Shown one piece after another: positions 1-6,430 of a DNA stretch of 19,162 nucleotides (within the stretch, counting starts at the first letter, position 1; each line of letters begins with the position of its first letter). The notes under the pieces are model-generated. The model saw only the letters and a list, made by a program, of their open reading frames with translations, made no database searches and had not been told where the DNA came from. Both the position numbers and the translations under genes were made by a program. Origin of the DNA: Actinomycetes bacterium (GTDB lineage: Bacteria; Actinomycetota; Acidimicrobiia; Acidimicrobiales; Acidimicrobiaceae); contig JAKAQR010000044.1 in NCBI GenBank assembly GCA_021819725.1, positions 2,353-21,514 on the forward strand, in the 5' to 3' direction.

Positions 1-241
1 ATGCGACCAACGGTCATTCCATCTCGGTCATCAGCGGGAAGACCGATAGGGTGACTCACACAATTTTGGCAAAGTCTGGCGGTCTCGCGATTAACCCCAC
101 CACCGACACGGTGTATGCGACCAACGGTCATTCCATCTCGGTCATCAGCGGGAAGACCGATAGGGTGACTCACACAATTTTGGCAAAGTCTGGCGGTCTC
201 GCGATTAACCCCACCACCGACACGGTGTATGCGACCAACGG
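1..241 (+). repeat. Perfect 114-bp tandem repeats
   Basis: Bases 1-114 and 115-228 are identical, and a third copy begins at 229 and stays identical only to about 241. The period is 114 bp, or 38 codons, so each unit encodes one propeller blade in frame. The window starts inside the array, so the number of copies is unknown. Identity at silent sites points to recent duplication or gene conversion. Confidence 0.95.
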
Positions 242-386
242 AAACTCTGTTTCAGTGATTGCTCTTGCGACCGGGAGCCAAACAAGTGATTCAAGAGTCA
301 TTATTGGCTTGGCTGCTGTTGGTCTTGTCATCGTTGTTGGTGGAGCAACGCTCCTAGTTGCATTGGAGCGCCGTCGTGCAGCGTGA
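3..386 (+). CDS. C-terminal part of a surface-anchored YVTN-type beta-propeller repeat protein (5' truncated by window edge)
   Basis: The reading frame is open from the left edge, so the true start lies outside the window; a GTG at 51 is internal to a repeat and is not a credible start. The visible part has two identical 38-residue repeats with the pattern INPTTDTVYATNGHSISVIS, typical of YVTN/NHL-like beta-propeller blades, then a third diverging half repeat. A polar linker follows (GSQTSDS), then one hydrophobic segment (about VIIGLAAVGLVIVVGGATLL) and a positively charged tail (ERRRAA). This layout suggests an extracellular propeller held in the membrane by a C-terminal helix with a cytoplasmic tail. 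No LPXTG motif is seen. Such propellers usually bind proteins or surfaces; the ligand here is unknown. The gene is followed by a gap and a stem-loop. Confidence 0.75.
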   Translation, partial: ATNGHSISVISGKTDRVTHTILAKSGGLAINPTTDTVYATNGHSISVISGKTDRVTHTILAKSGGLAINPTTDTVYATNGNSVSVIALATGSQTSDSRVIIGLAAVGLVIVVGGATLLVALERRRAA

Positions 387-863
387 GCAAGGCATAACTA
401 TGAACCCTCAGTCGGCGGATCTCAGTTGAGATCGACCACACTGAAGGAACCGCTCCACCTCGTTATCAAGAGGCAAGACCCCAGTGAGTATTGGCGATCT
501 GAGCATTCGCCGTCATCAGAACGGCTGGAGTAGTCCAGTCGCCTCGATACCAACTGTCCTGCACCCTGGCCAGCAGCCGATCCATGGGGAATCATAAAAA
601 AGGAAAGTCGCTAAGTTAAGAGAGGATTTTGCAATTTTATATCTGACATTCGGGCAGGTCACACCAGTTTCGCAAACGGCCCACCGACGGGGGCGGTGCG
701 CGAACCGTATCGTTGACTGAATAGTTTGTGGCGAATGGCACTCGCCGGGCATCTTTGCCACCCGGCGAGTGCTTCTTCCAACTAGCAGAACATGACGTGT
801 GACAAGTTTCTTTACGTATTCGAGATTTATGATCGTACGGGTCGACAGTGGAAGGATTGAGGC
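387..863. other. Intergenic region without a supported gene
   Basis: About 480 bases between the propeller gene and the hydrolase gene. Open frames here are short, overlap one another on both strands and show no recognisable protein features. The only structure I can support is the stem-loop at 738-772. Confidence 0.6.
738..772 (+). terminator. Stem-loop, probable terminator
   Basis: Arms GCACTCGCCGGG (738-749) and CCCGGCGAGTGC (761-772) are perfectly complementary over 12 bp, with an 11-base loop. On the plus strand the stem is followed by TTCTTCC, a weak pyrimidine tract rather than a full U-run. It could end transcription of an upstream transcript, although it lies about 350 bases after the propeller stop codon, or it could insulate the hydrolase gene downstream. 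Confidence 0.55.
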
Positions 864-1599
864 ATGCAAGAGGTGCTTCCGGTCGTGTTTGTTCATGGTC
901 TGTTCGGCTCATTTCGAGATGCCGACATGTTTCGGCTGCTGGAGCCAGCGCGAGCTTCGGCTCCAGACCTCGACGGTTATGGCACACGGGCGGATCGGCC
1001 AGTCAGCTTCGCTGGCCAGATCGCGGCATTACGGAATCACATCGTGACGAACCATCCTGGACAGCGGGTGCATCTCGTGGGTCACTCGATCGGCGCCATT
1101 TACGCATTCACAGTGGCCGATCAGTTCCCGGACTTCGTTGCTTCCGTGGTTGACGGACGAAGGTAATTTTACGCTCACCGACGCATTCTGGTCACTATCG
1201 ATTGCAGCGATGCACGATGGCGATGCCCGCGCGTCAATTGAGGTGCGCCCTAAAGATCCTGCCGGGTTCTTGGCCGGTGACGGTATCCCTATCACGAGTG
1301 AGATGCTCGGTCACGCGAAGAGCGCATTGGCGTACCAGCCGTGGCGAACCGTTTGGGAGTCGGCGAAGGCGATCGTCGAGACGACCGGACGACCGGAGTA
1401 CGTCGCGATGTCGCAACGAGTCTTCACGCGCGTCCCCGTTCACCTGATCGTGGGAGAGGGGACGGTCGGGGGTTGGGATGTGCCCGCGTGGGCGCGAAAG
1501 ACTGCGAGAACTGACACGGTACTGCCCGGAGTCGGGCACATGATGATGCTCGAACGCCCCGCAGATCTCGGGCAGGTTCTGGCTACCGTCCTGACCTGA
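864..1599 (+). pseudogene. Alpha/beta-hydrolase gene interrupted by a frameshift
   Basis: Two overlapping frames together make one alpha/beta-hydrolase of about 244 residues. The first (ATG 864, stop 1164-1166) carries the oxyanion-loop motif VHGLFGS near residue 9 and the nucleophile elbow GHSIG at residues 73-77 (Ser75). The second frame resumes with EGNFTLTDAFWS, as expected just after the elbow region in such proteins, and ends with GVGHMMMLERP, which holds the likely catalytic His; an Asp in GGWDVPAW may complete the triad. The switch lies between about 1146 and 1160 and is equivalent to one extra base (or two missing). The ATG at 864 is preceded by purine-rich GGAAGGATTGAGG. All catalytic elements survive, so a sequencing error is as likely as a real pseudogene. 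The substrate cannot be inferred. Confidence 0.75.
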
Positions 1600-1880
1600 A
1601 AGGAGACCAGCGGGGTCGCGCATGGCCTGCTGCTGATGACTAGGAGAAAGCTGAGCCAGGCGGCCCCGGCGGGGGCGGGGGCGTCCGGTGCCGGTAGTGA
1701 CGAATTGCCCGGTTCTAGCTATTGGGGTGGGATGGTAGCTGCCGTGGGCGGCGGAGATGGCCCAAGTGGTGGCACAGACGATGACCATGAGAAGCGGCGG
1801 GATCCTCTTTGTTACCCGCGTCGCCTGGGCATCCTTCCTCGACTCACCTGTTCACTGCCCGATTGGCGTGAGGAGGTGTT

Positions 1881-1911
1881 ATTCTTTACAAATATGGAAC
1901 GAGTAAAGAAT
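1881..1911 (+). promoter_or_regulatory. Inverted repeat over the antitoxin start: candidate vapBC operator and promoter
   Basis: ATTCTTTAC (1881-1889) and GTAAAGAAT (1903-1911) form a perfect 9-bp inverted repeat with a 13-base spacer, so the arms are 22 bp apart, two helical turns. The antitoxin ATG (1894) lies in the spacer. Overlapping it is a -10-like TATTCT (1880-1885), which would place the RNA start within a few bases of the ATG, so the message may be leaderless. An AGGAGGTG at 1871-1878 is too far upstream for an ideal ribosome site. Toxin-antitoxin complexes of this class commonly bind such repeats to repress themselves. Confidence 0.55.
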
Positions 1912-2136
1912 CGGTGGCGTGGCGCCAAGATTAGCGAGAAGCATCAGGTAACTATTCCGATTGCTGAGATGCGAATCGCTGGTTTGGAGGCTGGTGAGCG
2001 TGTCATAGCCAGAGCTGATGGCCCCGGACGGGTGGTGCTCGAGCGCGAAGAGGATGTTCTGGAGAGCTTCTCTGGATCCTTGACGGGAGTATTCGATCAC
2101 GGAATCCTTGAGCAACTTCGCAACGAATGGGACTAA
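1894..2136 (+). CDS. vapB: AbrB/MazE-type antitoxin of a VapBC module
   Basis: The 80-residue product has a SpoVT-AbrB DNA-binding fold at about residues 9-50 (GAKISEKHQVTIP, then GLEAGERVIAR and GRVVLERE), followed by an acidic C-terminal tail (about 52-80) of the kind that wraps around and inhibits a PIN toxin. An upstream ATG at 1636 would extend the frame by 86 residues, but that extension is low-complexity and reads through ordinary intergenic sequence, so I chose ATG 1894. The gene overlaps the toxin by 10 bases, which implies translational coupling. It is expected to repress its own promoter through the inverted repeat at 1881-1911. The family call rests on fold motifs and the PIN partner. 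Confidence 0.85.
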   Translation: MERVKNRWRGAKISEKHQVTIPIAEMRIAGLEAGERVIARADGPGRVVLEREEDVLESFSGSLTGVFDHGILEQLRNEWD

Positions 2137-2543
2137 CCGTCATCGACGCGGGTATTCTCATTGGTTTCTTCGACGAAAGTGATGCACACCATTCAGGGGC
2201 AAAGAGAGAATTGGCGAACGCCCGAGAGCGTGGAGACCAAATAGCAGTTCCGGCTTCAGCCCTTGCCGAGGCACTGGTGCCACCGGCGCGTGATGGCCAG
2301 TCGTCGGTCATGGCGATTCGAGAGTTCATCGAGCGTCTTCCACTCGTGGTGGCTGAACTTGATATTGAAATCGCCGTTGTGGCAGCGAGATTGCGAGCCC
2401 GTCACGGCCAGAACCTCAAGTTGCCTGACGCCCTTGTAATCGCTACTGCTATTCAAAAAGAGGCGGGTGTACTTGTCACAACCGATCGGAGTTGGCCCAC
2501 AAAGAGCAAATTGGGTTTCAAAGGAAATCTCATCAGGCTCTGA
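2127..2543 (+). CDS. vapC: VapC-type PIN-domain ribonuclease toxin
   Basis: The 138-residue protein is a complete PIN domain of normal toxin length. The four acidic metal-binding positions are visible: Asp7 (TVIDAGIL), Glu48 (ALAEAL), Asp101 (LKLPDALVIATA) and Asp120 (LVTTDRSW). Such toxins use Mg2+ or Mn2+ to cut RNA, often tRNA or rRNA, and stop translation when the antitoxin is degraded. The ATG at 2127 lies within the last codons of the antitoxin gene. All active-site residues are present, so the toxin looks functional. Its RNA target cannot be predicted from the sequence. Confidence 0.9.
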   Translation: MGLTVIDAGILIGFFDESDAHHSGAKRELANARERGDQIAVPASALAEALVPPARDGQSSVMAIREFIERLPLVVAELDIEIAVVAARLRARHGQNLKLPDALVIATAIQKEAGVLVTTDRSWPTKSKLGFKGNLIRL

Positions 2544-2827
2544 CCATCGCCCGTTCGTCTGTCCTGATTCCGGGAAGCGTAATCGTGGATGCTGAGTAGG
2601 CGAGACCATCGGAGTGGGATGCACTAGTCAGGGCGATGTCTATTGCCGCAAGCGCTGGGTCCCGGTTTTTATTGTGTCCCTCAAAGTCCACCCAGCCATG
2701 GTGTTTGCGTCGTCAAAGATGCCGACCTCGTCGTCGATTCTGCCCGCCTTGGTCTGATTTACCTGCATGAGATTGACACCCTCTAGACTCAACACCGGTG
2801 GCCAAAGACCTGATCGGTGACAACGAC

Positions 2828-3526
2828 ATGAAAGATCTCGATGCCAAAAGGGCGATCTTCGATGCATTTGCCGAGATTGCTACAGCCCTCTCAGCAGGTC
2901 GTCGTCTTGAAATCATCGATGTGCTGGCCCAGGGGGAGCGGTCCGTCGACGCCATTGCGATTGAGATTGGCCAGAGTCGGGCCAACACCTCGCATCATCT
3001 GCAAGTACTTCACCAGGCCGGGTTGGTCGATACTCGCCGCGCAGGAACTCACATCTACTATCGGCTTGCCAACCAGCAGGTAGAGACACTGTTTGGCGAT
3101 CTCCGAACGCTGACGGCGCTCACGCAGGCGAACTTCGACCAGCTCACCTCGATCTATCTGGGTGCCGTCCATGAACGAGAGATCATCGAACAGGATGAAT
3201 TGGACAGAGATTTGCAAGTCGGCAACGTCACCATACTCGATGTGCGGCCAAGACCTGAATATCGAGCCGGCCACATCCCAGGCGCGCGCTCACTACCATT
3301 GGCGGAGCTCTCCAACGATCTCATTACCCTCTCGCCAGCCGCCCTAGTCGTCACTTATTGTCGTGGCCCATACTGCAGCTTCTCCCCCACTGCGGTGAGA
3401 ATTCTGCGAGCTGCCGGCTTTGATGCTCGACGGCTCAGAGACGGCTTCCCAGAATGGCGTCGCTCTGGGCGGCCCGTTGCCACTGGCGATGCGCCAGAAC
3501 ACGCTCGCTATCCGCCACTGACTTGA
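2828..3526 (+). CDS. ArsR-family winged-helix regulator fused to a rhodanese domain
   Basis: The 232-residue protein has two domains. Residues about 12-85 form an ArsR/SmtB-type winged helix (ALSAGRRLEIIDVLAQG, then GQSRANTSHHLQVLHQAGLV as the recognition helix region, and the wing RAGTHIYYRL). Residues about 120-220 form a rhodanese domain (ILDVRPRPEYRAGHIPGARSLP and GFPEWRRSGRPV) whose active-site loop is CRGPYCS, with catalytic Cys178 and a second Cys183. Rhodanese cysteines carry persulfide sulfur, so the protein may sense sulfane sulfur or oxidants and then release DNA; this role is inferred. I chose ATG 2828, preceded by GGTGA at 2816-2820, because homologues start about here; an in-frame GTG at 2798 is the alternative and could be leaderless behind TAGACT at 2784-2789. 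No target gene is adjacent on the same strand until rpiA. Confidence 0.85.
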   Translation: MKDLDAKRAIFDAFAEIATALSAGRRLEIIDVLAQGERSVDAIAIEIGQSRANTSHHLQVLHQAGLVDTRRAGTHIYYRLANQQVETLFGDLRTLTALTQANFDQLTSIYLGAVHEREIIEQDELDRDLQVGNVTILDVRPRPEYRAGHIPGARSLPLAELSNDLITLSPAALVVTYCRGPYCSFSPTAVRILRAAGFDARRLRDGFPEWRRSGRPVATGDAPEHARYPPLT

Positions 3527-3930
3527 ACGAAAGCAACCGCTATCTGTGCCGTTTCACCGGCAGCGCACAACGATGTCTTCCATTACCAGTACACAGGGCC
3601 ACCACAACTGACGCAAACCACTTGCCGAACATTCGTACATCGAGGACACATCCATCGATCAGTTCAGCTCAACCACCAATAGTGTCGAGGCCAGTGCCCC
3701 TCGCTCAGCCCATACCGCCGAGCCATTGCGTCAGACCTCGGGACGCCACAGTCGAGCCGACCTTGTCCAGGCCGAAGGCACGCCACCGTGCCTTTGACGG
3801 TTGCACTCTGCCATGGCGAATGCAGCGTCTACACCATGTTGCCGATTACCTGTCCCCCAGCCAATTGCTCTTCGCATCCAGTCTCGCTATCGGCAGGTAG
3901 AATTCCCTACAAGCACTTGGAATCGACAGC
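3527..3930. other. Intergenic region upstream of rpiA, no supported gene
   Basis: About 400 bases. The open frames crossing it are Ser/Pro/Arg-rich, overlap the end of the regulator gene or the start of rpiA, and lack ribosome sites, so I regard them as chance. The only signal seen is a good -10 hexamer before rpiA. Confidence 0.55.
3898..3903 (+). promoter_or_regulatory. Candidate -10 box for rpiA
   Basis: TAGAAT matches the -10 consensus at five of six positions and lies 27 bases before the rpiA ATG. No convincing -35 element is seen at 16-19 bases upstream, so the assignment is tentative. Confidence 0.35.
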
Positions 3931-4632
3931 ATGATCCCAATCCAAAGACACCCGGGGGGCCGGTTGACACCGATCGATGTAACGAGAGAAAAGCAAGCGG
4001 CGGCCCAAGAGGCGGCTACCTTGGTCAGCGATGGCATGACCGTGGGCCTTGGGACCGGCTCCACCGTTGCCTTCTTGTTGCCTGCCCTTGCGGATTTGCA
4101 TCGCAACATACGGTGCATCGCCACCTCGCCCCAGACCGAATCGATCGCCCGTCAAGTCGGACTCATGGTGGAACCCTTCCGTGACGTGATCAGCCTCGAC
4201 ATCGCGATCGACGGCGCCGATCAGATAGCACCCGATGGATGGCTCATCAAGGGAGGTGGTGCAGCGCATACCCGAGAGAAGCTCGTCGCCATAAGCGCCC
4301 AACGTTTCATCGTGATTGCCGACTCCACCAAAACCGTCAACAATCTGAAGGGCCCGGTGCCCGTGGAACTGCTAGCTTTTGGTCTGGGCTCCACTCTGCA
4401 TCGTCTCGGCAACGTCACGCTCAGAGAGGGTGTGCCCCACAGTCCCGATGGGGGCATCATTGGTGACTACCACGGGCGACTTGATGATCCGCAGTCCACC
4501 GCCGCGTGGCTATCGGGCACGCCCGGTGTCGTCGAACACGGACTCTTCCCACCTGAGATGGTGACGACCATAATCGTGGGACATACCAACGGCAAGGTAG
4601 AGCAGCGCATAATTACCAACAACGGCCAGTGA
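3931..4632 (+). CDS. rpiA: Ribose-5-phosphate isomerase A
   Basis: This 233-residue protein interconverts ribose 5-phosphate and ribulose 5-phosphate in the pentose phosphate pathway, in the cytoplasm. Motifs in order are GLGTGST (phosphate-binding loop, about 39-45), DGAD (Asp94, Asp97), KGGGAAHTREK (Lys107 and the catalytic base Glu116), and PGVVEHGLF near residue 200. The spacing of these residues matches the active site of the E. coli enzyme (Asp81, Asp84, Lys94, Glu103). Length is normal, with about 14 extra residues at the N terminus. No good ribosome site precedes ATG 3931. The gene converges on the aldolase gene, which also handles sugar phosphates, so the two are related in pathway but not in one transcript. 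Confidence 0.92.
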   Translation: MIPIQRHPGGRLTPIDVTREKQAAAQEAATLVSDGMTVGLGTGSTVAFLLPALADLHRNIRCIATSPQTESIARQVGLMVEPFRDVISLDIAIDGADQIAPDGWLIKGGGAAHTREKLVAISAQRFIVIADSTKTVNNLKGPVPVELLAFGLGSTLHRLGNVTLREGVPHSPDGGIIGDYHGRLDDPQSTAAWLSGTPGVVEHGLFPPEMVTTIIVGHTNGKVEQRIITNNGQ

Positions 4633-4709
4633 TGAACTGCGTGTTCTCGACCGCCACCATCGAGGCTAAGGGCCAGCGCGGACTACACGCGACTGCTGTC
4701 GGGGCTTCG

Positions 4710-4737
4710 GCGGCCGCCATCACGTGATGGAGGCCGC
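4710..4737. repeat. Long palindromic hairpin between rpiA and the aldolase gene
   Basis: The sequence GCGGCC-G-CCATCAC is followed directly by its complement GTGATGG-A-GGCCGC. It is a perfect 14-bp palindrome (4717-4730) flanked by a 6-bp outer stem, with one G/A mismatch between them. It includes the stop codon of the aldolase gene on the minus strand. Neither strand has a U-run after it, so it is not a classic intrinsic terminator. It may stop transcripts with help from a factor, protect 3' ends, or bind a protein at the CACGTG centre. Confidence 0.7.
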
Positions 4738-5607
4738 AAAGACCTGCTCAACGGCACTCTTGAACTCGGCTTCAAAAGCTGCATCACTCATGTCAACCGT
4801 CAGGCCCTCGGTAAGGGCACGCGAAAAACTGGCAATCATGCCGTGATTGCGCGCGAGGCGAGCGGTTGCCTCATCGCGGCTGTAGCCACCTGAAAGCGCA
4901 ACGACACGAACGACGTTCGGGTGCTCAATCAAGGGCCGGTAGTAATCATCATCTTCTGGCAATGTCAGTTTGAGCATCACCAATTCGTCCGGGCTCAGAC
5001 TCCCAAGCCCCTCCAACAGTGCATCACGCAGCAGACTCTCTGCTAACCGCTTCTCAGGACTGGTGATGTCAATCTCCGGCTCCAAAATTGGCACCAGGCC
5101 CCGAGCAACGATAGTCCGGCCGACCTCAAACTGTTGCTCAACGATAGCCCGGACTCCCCGTGGGTTCGCGAGCCGGATAAAAGAACGCATCTTGGTCCCG
5201 AAAATACCGTGAGCGAGTGCCCTCTCCATTAGTGCCTCAAGACCAGGGATCGGATTCATGCACCGGACCCCGTCCTGTTCGGCTGCTAAACCCTTGTCGA
5301 CTTTCACAAAAGGGACTACTCGTCGCATCGACCAGAGATAATTCGCGGTGTCAAGACCGGCAACCTGTCGATCCATAGTGTCCTCGAAGAGGATCGCACC
5401 AATGATCTTGTCACCACGAAAACTCGGATCGGTCATAATCCTGGCCCGCATCTCGTGGATGAGATTCAACATCTCCACGTCCCCGTTGTACGCCTCCGGA
5501 GGAATCCCATAGTGTGCCAGCGCTGACGGGGTGCTCCCGCCGCTCTGGTCAAGCGCTGCGATAAATCCCGACCCGTATCGCATCTGTTCGAGCTGTTCTC
5601 GATTCAT
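4720..5607 (-). CDS. fda: Class I fructose-bisphosphate aldolase
   Basis: The 295-residue protein cleaves fructose 1,6-bisphosphate to glyceraldehyde 3-phosphate and dihydroxyacetone phosphate, or makes it in gluconeogenesis. It is a TIM barrel of the short bacterial class I type, as in staphylococci. Visible motifs are ALDQSGGSTPSAL near the N terminus, FVKVDKGL (about 100-107), EPEID (176-180) and VMLKLTLP, where Lys213 is the probable Schiff-base lysine. No metal-binding histidines of class II enzymes are seen. ATG at 5607 is chosen because GGAGGGA (5612-5618 on the minus strand) sits at good distance; the frame can be extended by 25 residues, but the extension has no homologous look. It converges on rpiA. 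Confidence 0.92.
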   Translation of the reverse strand: MNREQLEQMRYGSGFIAALDQSGGSTPSALAHYGIPPEAYNGDVEMLNLIHEMRARIMTDPSFRGDKIIGAILFEDTMDRQVAGLDTANYLWSMRRVVPFVKVDKGLAAEQDGVRCMNPIPGLEALMERALAHGIFGTKMRSFIRLANPRGVRAIVEQQFEVGRTIVARGLVPILEPEIDITSPEKRLAESLLRDALLEGLGSLSPDELVMLKLTLPEDDDYYRPLIEHPNVVRVVALSGGYSRDEATARLARNHGMIASFSRALTEGLTVDMSDAAFEAEFKSAVEQVFAASIT

Positions 5608-5704
5608 CTCTTCCCTCCGTTCCCGTCCACCTAATCGTGGATATCGCCCTTGAGGACTGCCAGCACCGTTCGTCGCACCCACACACCTATCCCAATGGAC
5701 ACAT

Positions 5705-5986
5705 TTGACAATCTGTCTTCTTGATTGGCAATTGTCCCGGCCACCATCTGAGGACCAACTCTACAGCGTAGTCTCGGCTGACACCGGTGGCACGATCCTG
5801 GCCGTTCGCTGGGACCAATACATCAATGGTGCCTGGCGAGTTTCACCCCTTGAACGCCTGGCAAACCTTTCATACCTTCGTCCGCTAGTACAAGAATGGA
5901 CGTCCGTAGCCGCATTCACCAACGACAGCGACCAACCTCGGCACGAGCACTATGCTTTGGCACGAATCGCACTATCCATGGCCTGA
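5705..5986 (+). CDS. Doubtful small hypothetical protein
   Basis: A 93-residue frame opens at TTG 5705 and contains several tryptophans and ordinary-looking sequence (for example GGTILAVRWDQYINGAWRVS). I do not recognise it, and it has no membrane segment, signal peptide or clear ribosome site. Its third-position GC looks lower by eye than in neighbouring genes. The TTG is also part of a TTGACA string that may be a -35 element instead. It is the best coding candidate in the gap between the aldolase and isocitrate dehydrogenase genes, but chance is quite possible. Confidence 0.25.
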   Translation: MTICLLDWQLSRPPSEDQLYSVVSADTGGTILAVRWDQYINGAWRVSPLERLANLSYLRPLVQEWTSVAAFTNDSDQPRHEHYALARIALSMA

Positions 5987-6430
5987 TGAACCCATACAGC
6001 AGCCAGCTGAGGTAGGCCAGGCCATCGCGCAACGCGGCTCCCTCTTCACAAGCAAAAGGCTTGATAGCGACAGCGCTCGTCGGCCAACAGGATCGGCGGC
6101 GGTAGGAACCCCGTTAATCGATTGCTTGGCAGGGCTATGACGCCATCGTCGCTGATCCACAACCGCAGCAGTTCGAAGAATGCGAGGACCACGTGAAACC
6201 TTGCTTCCGACAACTCGCCTTTCACTCACATGCAGCCGCGAACGCGCAATCCTTGTCCTCATACTCTTCGCCATTGTCTCTCGTATTCGACCTTGAACGA
6301 CCCCTTTGTGCCGAAGCCAACTTTTGGAGGGTGTCGACGGTGTCGTCTACAATTTGATTGACCGAAAGAGCAAACAAAAGTTCCACTCTCACAGGAGCTG
6401 AACCGAACCTCGAGAAGAGGGCTAGGAGCA
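5987..6430. other. Intergenic region upstream of isocitrate dehydrogenase
   Basis: About 440 bases with only short overlapping frames on both strands, none with recognisable protein features. A promoter candidate lies at 6324-6353; nothing else is seen. Confidence 0.5.
6324..6353 (+). promoter_or_regulatory. Candidate promoter of isocitrate dehydrogenase gene
   Basis: TTGGAG (6324-6329) and TACAAT (6348-6353) are separated by 18 bases and match the -35 and -10 consensus at four and five of six positions. The predicted RNA start near 6360 would leave a leader of about 70 bases. Confidence 0.4.

Noticed and set aside
1636..1893. N-terminal extension of the antitoxin frame from ATG 1636
   Set aside because: The extension is low-complexity and Gly/Ala-rich at its start, covers the promoter and operator region, and the antitoxin fold begins only after ATG 1894.
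2545..2638. CATCGCCC and GGGCGATG as a distant inverted repeat after vapC
   Set aside because: An 8-bp match about 80 bases apart is expected by chance, and no further pairing supports it.
3454..3900. Possible 148-residue plus-strand gene
   Set aside because: It overlaps the end of the rhodanese gene in another frame, is rich in Ser, Pro and Arg, and has no ribosome site or recognisable motif.
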